48,218 bases of DNA from Hyphomicrobiaceae bacterium (GTDB lineage Bacteria; Pseudomonadota; Alphaproteobacteria; Rhizobiales; Hyphomicrobiaceae), in contig JAHDXT010000028.1 in NCBI GenBank assembly GCA_023384095.1, positions 1 through 48,218 on the forward strand, written 5' to 3'. The notes under the pieces are model-generated. The model had not been told where the DNA came from and did no database searches. It worked only from the letters and a program-made list of their open reading frames with translations. The position numbers were made by a program, and so were the translations under genes. Shown piece after piece: positions 42,869 to 48,218 of the stretch (positions are counted from its first letter, which is position 1; each line of letters begins with the position of its first letter).

Positions 42869-42904
42869 CTTCTTCTGCAATGTCACCCCGCGAGCCCGCT
42901 TTGC

Positions 42905-43330
42905 CTATGCCGCGCGCCGCTCGTCGGCGCTGCCGGCGCTGGCATCATCGGGCTCCGGGAACGTGATGTAGTCGCGCTCGCGCGCCGAGGCATTGCCGTC
43001 GGCGCGTTGCCGGCTCTGCTGCGCAAGCTCGAACCAGGTCCCGAAGACGCGCTGCGAGCTCTCCGAGTACTGCCGCGTCATCGTCTCCCAGAACCGCATT
43101 TGCTCGGCTGCGACATCCTGCGGCGAGCGGCACTGGCTGAGCCGCAGCGGCAGCTCCATGTAGGCCTGGGCGCGGCGGCTCATGAGCGTCATGACCTCCA
43201 GGTTGCCCCTCGCCGACGCCCGCAACCATGGCTCGAAGCTCTGTCCGGCCGCAGCAAACCCTCCGCAGACGTCGTGAAGCATTTTCTGGACTGGCCCCCC
43301 CGACGGATCCGATTTGTAATCCATTCGCAT
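42905..43330 (-). CDS. Phasin-family protein
   Basis: 141 residues. The helical stretch WLRASARGNLEVMTLMSRRA then QAYMELPLRLSQCRSPQDV and AEQMRFWETMTRQYSESSQR is the phasin_2-type pattern (polyhydroxyalkanoate-granule-associated or phasin-like). Entirely alpha-helical and cytoplasmic; C-terminus charged. Neighbouring PHA genes are not seen, so granule association is only the family default. Confidence 0.7.
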   Translation of the reverse strand: MRMDYKSDPSGGPVQKMLHDVCGGFAAAGQSFEPWLRASARGNLEVMTLMSRRAQAYMELPLRLSQCRSPQDVAAEQMRFWETMTRQYSESSQRVFGTWFELAQQSRQRADGNASARERDYITFPEPDDASAGSADERRAA

Positions 43331-43446
43331 GACCCAGCTCCATTCGCTGACCAGAAACCGATTATGATCGACCCGTGGCGATCATACAACACGTATCGGT
43401 GCGGACGATGGTGCAATGCAAAATGCGCGGTGTGGGCCTCGACCAT

Positions 43447-45030
43447 TCAGGCATCGATCAGCCCGACCAGCGTCTGCAGCCGTTCCGCCTCTGCTGCCGG
43501 CTTGTCCCAGCGGATGCGGTGAATGCGCGGGAAGCGCATGGCAACGCCCGAGCGGTGCCGCACAGAGCGCTGGACGGAGTCGAACGCGACCTCCAGCACC
43601 AGCCCCGGCCGCACGGAGCGCACCGGCCCGAACCGCTCGACGGTGTTGTTGCGGACCCAGCGGTCGAGCTCGATCAGCTCGGCGTCCGTATACCCCGAGT
43701 AGGCCTTGCCGACCGGCACTAGCGCCTCGCTGCCGCCGGGCCCTTGGGTCCAGGCCCCGAAGGTGTAGTCGGAGTAATAGGAGGACCGCCGGCCGGATCC
43801 CCGCTGGGCGTACATCAGCACGCAGTCGAGCGTGATCGGCGCCCGTTTCCACTTGTACCAGTGGCCGCGCGGCCTGCCGGCGAGGTAGGGGCTGGCGCGC
43901 CGCTTCAGCATCAGGCCCTCGATGCTGGCGCCGCGGGTCTCGCGCCAGATGCGCTCCAGCTCGGCGCGATCCGCGATCCCGACCAGCTCGGAGAGATCCG
44001 TATGCGCCGGCCGCGTCGCCACGTGCCACTGCTCGAGCCGTGCGCGGCGCTCGATGAACGGCAGCGGGCGCAGGTCGTCGCCGCCGATGACCAGCGCATC
44101 GTAGAGGCGCACGTGCGCGGGATGGCGGTCCATCATGGCGCGCGTCACCGTCTTGCGGTTGAGGCGCTGCTGCAGGTCGTTGAACGGGGCGACCTTGCCG
44201 TCTCGGACGACCAGCAGCTCGCCGTCGACCACCGCGTCGAACCGGAACATCGAGACGAGCTCGGGGAAGCTCGCGCCGATATCATCGCCGGTCCGTGAAT
44301 AGAGCCTCGCCTCGCCGCACCCCGCCGCGATCTGCACGCGAATGCCATCCCACTTCCATTCGGCGGCGAACTCACTGATGTCGAGCGCCGCGAGCTCGCT
44401 CTCCTCGAGGGCATGGGCGAGCATCAGCGGACGGAAGACCGGCGCGCCCGTGATATCCGGCTTTGCCGCCCGGCCTTCGAGCCAGGCGAACAGCGCCTCA
44501 TAGGGCGGAGACAGGGCGTGCCAGACCTCCTCGACATCATCGACCCTGTGGCCCGCCATGGCGGCGATGGCAGTCTTGGCGAGACGCGCGGAGACGCCGA
44601 CGCGCAGCGCGCCGGTGAGCAGCTTGAGCAGCGCCCAGCGGCCGGTGGCGTCGAGCCGGTCGAGCCAGGCGGCGATGACGTCGCCCAGCTCCTGCGCGTC
44701 GATCAGCCCGAGGCGGCTGACGACTTCCGACAGGCGGGGCGGGTCCGTCTGCTCCGCCGTGTCGGGCCAGACGAGGGCAACCGTCTCGGCGGTATCGCCG
44801 ACATAGTCGCGCGACAGGCGGAACAGCTCCGCATCGAGCCGCTTGTCCATCAGCTCCATTATGGTCCGGCGCACGGGGAAGGTGAACGGCAGCCCGTCCG
44901 TCAGCGCCGCGAGCGCCCAGCCCCGGTCGGGATCGGGCGTGCTACGGAAGTAGTCCTGCATCAATTGCAGCTTGGTGTTGCGGCCGGGGCTGTAGGCGAG
45001 CCGGTCGAGCAGCGCGGCGAAGGCCTTCAT
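43447..45030 (-). CDS. Bacterial ATP-dependent DNA ligase (cisplatin damage response type)
   Basis: 527 residues. The N-terminal DNA-binding domain is helical. The nucleotidyltransferase motif EWKWDGIRVQ places the AMP-accepting Lys at 226; motif III FDAVVDGELLVVRDGKV, motif IV SIEGLMLKRRASPYLAGRPR and motif V HWYKWKRAP are present, then the OB-fold domain (VLEVAFDSVQRSVRHRSGVAM). It belongs to the group often found with a metallo-beta-lactamase-type exonuclease, a DEXH helicase and a phosphoesterase; none of those is adjacent. The neighbour is a GntR regulator. Confidence 0.88.
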   Translation of the reverse strand: MKAFAALLDRLAYSPGRNTKLQLMQDYFRSTPDPDRGWALAALTDGLPFTFPVRRTIMELMDKRLDAELFRLSRDYVGDTAETVALVWPDTAEQTDPPRLSEVVSRLGLIDAQELGDVIAAWLDRLDATGRWALLKLLTGALRVGVSARLAKTAIAAMAGHRVDDVEEVWHALSPPYEALFAWLEGRAAKPDITGAPVFRPLMLAHALEESELAALDISEFAAEWKWDGIRVQIAAGCGEARLYSRTGDDIGASFPELVSMFRFDAVVDGELLVVRDGKVAPFNDLQQRLNRKTVTRAMMDRHPAHVRLYDALVIGGDDLRPLPFIERRARLEQWHVATRPAHTDLSELVGIADRAELERIWRETRGASIEGLMLKRRASPYLAGRPRGHWYKWKRAPITLDCVLMYAQRGSGRRSSYYSDYTFGAWTQGPGGSEALVPVGKAYSGYTDAELIELDRWVRNNTVERFGPVRSVRPGLVLEVAFDSVQRSVRHRSGVAMRFPRIHRIRWDKPAAEAERLQTLVGLIDA

Positions 45031-45061
45031 CGGCGGACGCGCTCCGCCGCTTGAAGGCCCT

Positions 45062-45074
45062 CCCCTTCGACGGG
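45062..45074. repeat. Short palindrome upstream of the ligase
   Basis: CCCC-TTCGAC-GGGG, a reduced version of the CCCC-GTCGA-GGGG palindrome at 38-50. It lies within the 96-bp gap between the GntR and ligase genes. Confidence 0.5.
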
Positions 45075-45126
45075 GTCGAGTTTTGAAACGGGGCCGCCCC
45101 TTTCGTCACAGCAGCGTCGCATGCCT

Positions 45127-45798
45127 CTACGTAAGGCGGTCACCCTGGCCAGCCAAGGTCTCCAGCATGCGGGCCTTGCCGTTGAGAACATGGCGCTCGA
45201 ACGCCTGGCCGGCTTTATCTGCGTTCCCATCGATGATCGCATCGAGAATCTTCCGATGCTCGGAATTCGAGGTGCGGAGCTGGGAGAGACTGAAGGCCGC
45301 TTTCCGAAGAGAGAGCTGGAGCTGATTGCGGACCAGTGCGTCGAGCTCGATCAGGCGCTGGTTGCCGGTGAACTCGAGAAGGCGCTCGTGGAACTCGAGG
45401 TTCAAGCGGTAATAGGTTTGAACGTCCCTCTTGGCAATTTCCCTGTTCATGCGTTCGTAGAGCGCTTCTAGGATTCGGATCTGCTCCCTGGTCGCCCGTG
45501 TCGCGACGAGGCGTCCGGCGGTGCGCGCGAACCCGGCGCGGACATCGTAGACGTCCAGCATCTCCTCGATCGAGACCTTGCGCACGATCGCTCCCTTGTT
45601 CGGAACGATCCGCACCAGTCCGGCCTGCTCGAGCACGCGGAGGACCTCCCGGACGGGGCCCCTGCTCACGTTCAGCCGATTTGCAAGGTCGAGCTCGTTC
45701 AGTCGCTCCCCCGGGGCGAACTCTCCGGTGAGGATCATCTGCTCGATCGCATCGCGCAACTCGCCAACTCGTGAGAGTATTGTTTCCGGGGTGGCCAT
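45127..45798 (-). CDS. GntR-family regulator with FCD domain
   Basis: 223 residues from ATG 45798; the frame to 45990 is not needed. The N-terminal winged HTH has LNELDLANRLNVSRGPVREV and VRIVPNKGAIVRKVSIEEML, typical of GntR. The C-terminal FCD domain contains the metal-binding pattern D-x(n)-EFHERLLEFTGN and NSEHRKILDAI, with His residues for a bound divalent metal. It is divergent from tctB-tctA (207 bp), so it probably regulates tricarboxylate uptake. Confidence 0.92.
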   Translation of the reverse strand: MATPETILSRVGELRDAIEQMILTGEFAPGERLNELDLANRLNVSRGPVREVLRVLEQAGLVRIVPNKGAIVRKVSIEEMLDVYDVRAGFARTAGRLVATRATREQIRILEALYERMNREIAKRDVQTYYRLNLEFHERLLEFTGNQRLIELDALVRNQLQLSLRKAAFSLSQLRTSNSEHRKILDAIIDGNADKAGQAFERHVLNGKARMLETLAGQGDRLT

Positions 45799-45820
45799 TT
45801 TGCGCGCAAAGCAGCCCTGG

Positions 45821-45851
45821 TTGTTGACAGGCGAGCGTCTGTTGCCGACAA
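45821..45851. promoter_or_regulatory. Candidate operator/promoter between GntR and tctB
   Basis: TTGTTGACAG at 45821-45830 and GTTGCCGACAA at 45841-45851 form an imperfect inverted pair. TTGACA at 45824 may be the -35 of tctB-tctA. GntR/FCD regulators often bind TTGT-x-ACAA-type dyads; this is an inference. Confidence 0.35.
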
Positions 45852-46005
45852 ATCTACCTGCGTCGCACGACGTCTTCAATGACGCATGAGAATGCGTGTA
45901 AGTTTGCCGCCTCACCCGATTATGGGCCGCGGAAGCCGAACCAAGCGGAGGAGTCGTGAACGGCCCGAGCCGGGAGCATTCCAGCGGCAAGCGGCGGGAG
46001 CGCTC

Positions 46006-46455
46006 ATGATCCGCATCAAAGCGCCTCGCGATTTCGCCGCCGGGTGCCTGTTCATCCTGATCGCCGCCTTCTTCCTCTGGTTCGGCCGCAATCTCTCCAT
46101 CGGCAGCAGCAGCTTCATGGAGGCCGGCTACTTTCCGCGCCTCGCCAGCATCGTGCTCGCCATCCTCGGCCTGATGGCCATCGCCTCCTCCCTGCGCTTC
46201 GATGGTCCGGGCCTGTCGGCCTGGGCCTGGCGGCCGCTGCTGGTCCTTTCAGGATCGGTCGCGGTCTTCGGCCTCCTCATTCCGCGCGCCGGTCTCATCA
46301 TCACCACCCTCGTCGTGATCGCGATTGCGGCGGCGACCGGGCGTCGATTGGGTTGGCGGGAATTCATCGGTCTGGCGATCGCGCTCGTCGCGCTCATGGT
46401 TGCCATTTTCCATTATGGCCTCAATCTGCCGGTCCCCGTGTGGCCCCGATGGTAG
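46006..46455 (+). CDS. tctB: TctB-like small membrane subunit of a tripartite tricarboxylate transporter
   Basis: 149 residues from ATG 46006 with GGGAG 6 bp upstream. Four hydrophobic segments (LFILIAAFFLWFGRNLSIG, FPRLASIVLAILGLMAIASS, LLVLSGSVAVFGLLIP, LIITTLVVIAIAAATG and a final LVALMVAIFHYGLNL). TctB is the poorly conserved small subunit. Its stop overlaps the tctA start by 7 bp (ATGGTAG), a classical coupled arrangement. Confidence 0.85.
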   Translation: MIRIKAPRDFAAGCLFILIAAFFLWFGRNLSIGSSSFMEAGYFPRLASIVLAILGLMAIASSLRFDGPGLSAWAWRPLLVLSGSVAVFGLLIPRAGLIITTLVVIAIAAATGRRLGWREFIGLAIALVALMVAIFHYGLNLPVPVWPRW

Positions 46456-47957
46456 ACCTCTTCCAATACCTCTCGCTCGGGTTCTCCGTCGCCCTCTCAT
46501 TCGAGAACCTGGGCCTTGCGCTTCTGGGCTGCATCCTCGGCACGCTGATCGGCGTCCTGCCGGGAGTCGGGCCGCTCGCCACCTTCGCGATGCTGCTGCC
46601 CATCACCTACTATCTGCCGCCGACCGGCGCGCTCATCATGCTGGCCGGCGTCTACTACGGCGCCCAGTACGGCGGATCGACCACGGCCATCCTGGTCAAC
46701 ATCCCCGGAGAGGCCTCCTCCGTCGTGACCTGTCTCGACGGCCACCAGATGGCCCGCAAGGGCCGAGCCGGCGCCGCGCTCGCGACGGCCGCGCTCGCCT
46801 CGCTCTTCGCCGGATGCGTCGTCACCCTGCTGATCGCGATCGCCGGTCCGCCGCTGGTGCAGGTCGCCCTCATGTTCGGGCCGGCCGAGTACGTCTCCAT
46901 GATCTCGGTCGGCTTGATTTCCGCCGTGCTCCTCTCGCACGGCTCCATCATCAAATCGACGGCGATGATCATCGTCGGCATCCTGATCGGCGTCGTCGGG
47001 ACCGACGTCAATACCGGGGAGATCCGCTACGACTTCGGCTTCTATGAGCTCAGCCGCGGGATCGATTTCGTGCCCGTCGCCATGGGCCTGTTCGCCCTTG
47101 CCGAGATCGTATCCAACCTCGAATCCTCGGCCGGGCGTGGACGGATCATCGCCGAGGTGAAGCGGCTATGGCCGTCCCTCGACGACTTCCGCCTGAGCTG
47201 GAAACCGGTGCTGCGCGGCACGGCGCTTGGTGCCGCCCTCGGCATCCTGCCGGGCGGCGGGGCGACCATCAGCTCATTCGCCGCCTACAGCCTCGAGAAG
47301 AAGGTCTCCAAGACGCCGGAGCGTTTCGGTCATGGGGCAATCGAGGGGGTCGCCGGCCCGGAGGCGGCGAACAACGCCGGCGCCCAGGCGACGTTCATCC
47401 CGATGCTGACGTTGGGAATTCCGCCCAATGGCCTCATGGCCCTCATGATGGGCGCGATGATCACGCACGGGATCACGCCGGGGCCGCAGATCATGACCAA
47501 GCAGCCGGAGCTGTTCTGGGGCGTCATCGCCTCGATGTGGATCGGCAACGTGGTGCTCGTGGTCCTCAATCTCCCGCTCATCGGCATATGGGTCCGATTG
47601 CTGCGGGTCCAGTATGCGTATCTCTTTCCGGCGATCCTGCTGCTCTGCGCGATGGGGACCTACAGCGTCAGCTCGAGCTCGCTCGACGTGTATCTCATGG
47701 TCCTTTTCGGCCTGCTCGGATACCTGTTCCGCAAGCTCGACTGTCCGGCAGCGCCCCTGCTTCTGGGCCTCGTGCTGGGTCCGCAGCTCGAGGAGCAACT
47801 GCGGCGCGCGCTCCTTCTCTCCGATGGCGACTGGTGGGTCTTCATCGAGCGCCCGATCAGCCTCGGCTTCCTCCTGATCGGAGCCGCGCTCTTCCTGATG
47901 ATCGCTCTACCCACCATCCGCAAGACGCGTGACGTTGCATTTCAGGAGGAGGATTAA
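46449..47957 (+). CDS. tctA: TctA large membrane subunit of a tripartite tricarboxylate transporter
   Basis: 502 residues from ATG 46449. Family motifs are strong: LIGVLPGVGPLATFAMLLPI, YYGAQYGGSTTAILVNIPGE, GILPGGGATISSFAAYSLEK and PEAANNAGAQATFIPMLTLG. About twelve membrane helices. It imports carboxylates (such as citrate) using a TctC binding protein, which is not in this window. A REP-like hairpin and an IS30 element follow downstream. Confidence 0.95.
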   Translation: MVDLFQYLSLGFSVALSFENLGLALLGCILGTLIGVLPGVGPLATFAMLLPITYYLPPTGALIMLAGVYYGAQYGGSTTAILVNIPGEASSVVTCLDGHQMARKGRAGAALATAALASLFAGCVVTLLIAIAGPPLVQVALMFGPAEYVSMISVGLISAVLLSHGSIIKSTAMIIVGILIGVVGTDVNTGEIRYDFGFYELSRGIDFVPVAMGLFALAEIVSNLESSAGRGRIIAEVKRLWPSLDDFRLSWKPVLRGTALGAALGILPGGGATISSFAAYSLEKKVSKTPERFGHGAIEGVAGPEAANNAGAQATFIPMLTLGIPPNGLMALMMGAMITHGITPGPQIMTKQPELFWGVIASMWIGNVVLVVLNLPLIGIWVRLLRVQYAYLFPAILLLCAMGTYSVSSSSLDVYLMVLFGLLGYLFRKLDCPAAPLLLGLVLGPQLEEQLRRALLLSDGDWWVFIERPISLGFLLIGAALFLMIALPTIRKTRDVAFQEED

Positions 47958-48015
47958 GAGTCCTTTCGGAGCAAATGGGAGCGGAAACTTCTCGCTGGCC
48001 CAGCCCGCCACAACC

Positions 48016-48041
48016 GTCATTCCCGCGGAGGCGGGAATCCA
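48016..48041. repeat. REP-like hairpin
   Basis: GTCATTCCCGCGGAGGCGGG followed by AATCCA: stem TTCCCGC/GCGGGAA. It is the inverted form of the core in repeats A and B (15719-15744), showing that this core also exists separately. It lies between tctA and the IS30 element. Confidence 0.75.
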
Positions 48042-48144
48042 GGACACGCCTCAACGAAGGTGCGGGTCAAGTATTTGCACGGGCGCCACACTCGCTGGCA
48101 CACCCTCGCGGCGCGGTGACCTGGATGCCCTGAGTTCACAAACG

Positions 48145-48157
48145 AAGTGCAACACTT
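48145..48157. repeat. Inverted repeat near the presumed left end of the IS30 element
   Basis: AAGTG-CAA-CACTT palindrome, part of a sequence (GAAGTGCAACACTT) like the ends of IS30-family elements, 20 bp before the transposase start. The exact insertion-sequence boundary cannot be fixed from one end. Confidence 0.45.
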
Positions 48158-48176
48158 CCTGCGGGGGGGTGTTGCG

Positions 48177-48218
48177 ATGGGAAAAGCCTACGTCCAACTG
48201 TCACTTGAGGACCGGTGC
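48177..48218 (+). mobile_element. IS30-family transposase, first 14 codons (runs off right edge)
   Basis: The 14 visible codons read MGKAYVQLSLEDRC, very like the start of IS30-family transposases (MGK-x-Y-x-QLSLEER-x). The rest is outside the window. The inverted repeat at 48145-48157 fits its left end. Confidence 0.7.

Overview
The window looks like a chromosomal segment of a high-GC alphaproteobacterium, most likely a member of the Hyphomicrobiales (Rhizobiales). The evidence is the gene content: GcrA, DUF1127, the Hsp20-DUF1150 pair, ImuA-ImuB-DnaE2, an lpt-rpoN-ptsN block, a phasin, a bacterial LigD-independent ATP-dependent DNA ligase, an HWE/HisKA_2-type kinase and the argD-argF-hslO cluster divergent from gcrA. 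Most genes are ordinary core or shell genes. Short palindromic repeats lie between them, and the right edge enters an IS30-family insertion sequence.

Layout, left to right. (1) 1-3084, minus strand: the SOS mutagenesis cassette imuA-imuB-dnaE2 with a perfect alphaproteobacterial LexA box upstream; dnaE2 runs off the left edge through a palindromic repeat. (2) 3390-5096: an L,D-transpeptidase and a solitary ZnuA zinc-binding protein with a Zur-like operator. (3) 5171-9610, minus strand: the most unusual region, a tightly packed run of subtilisin-like S8 peptidase, radical SAM/SPASM protein, PqqD-like protein and a 163-residue unknown protein. It resembles a peptide- or protein-modification system of the RiPP type. 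It is divergent from a zinc-ribbon/class III cyclase/AAA/TPR signalling protein whose cyclase domain lacks a key arginine. (4) 12909-15505: Crp/Fnr regulator, two small basic proteins and a DegS-like protease. (5) 15596-15810 and 26531-26745: two copies of a 215-bp repeat with short terminal inverted repeats. (6) 15831-20608: redoxin, pyrE, an RraA-like protein, Usp, GST and uppP. (7) 20620-27375, minus strand: rnd, an LptC-LptA-LptA fusion, lptB, rpoN and ptsN, with what appears to be a decayed hpf between rpoN and ptsN. (8) 27524-35351: sensor kinase, GlsB-like membrane protein, a GNAT-like/PAS-like convergent pair, tRNA-Leu(CAG), an NDUFA9-like NAD(P)-binding protein, Hsp20-DUF1150 and a secreted unknown. 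(9) 35391-45030: uup, apaG, hslO-argF-argD, gcrA, bioY, phasin and the DNA ligase. (10) 45127-48218: a GntR/FCD regulator divergent from tctB-tctA (tripartite tricarboxylate transporter without its binding protein in view), a REP-like hairpin and the start of an IS30 transposase.

Functional groups: SOS translesion synthesis (imuA/imuB/dnaE2); LPS export with sigma-54 and nitrogen PTS (lptCA, lptB, rpoN, ptsN); arginine biosynthesis with redox chaperone Hsp33 (argD, argF, hslO); envelope maintenance (ldt, uppP, DegS-like). The S8/rSAM/PqqD-like cassette is the best candidate for an undescribed system. All identifications are from reading translated sequence by eye; no database search was run.
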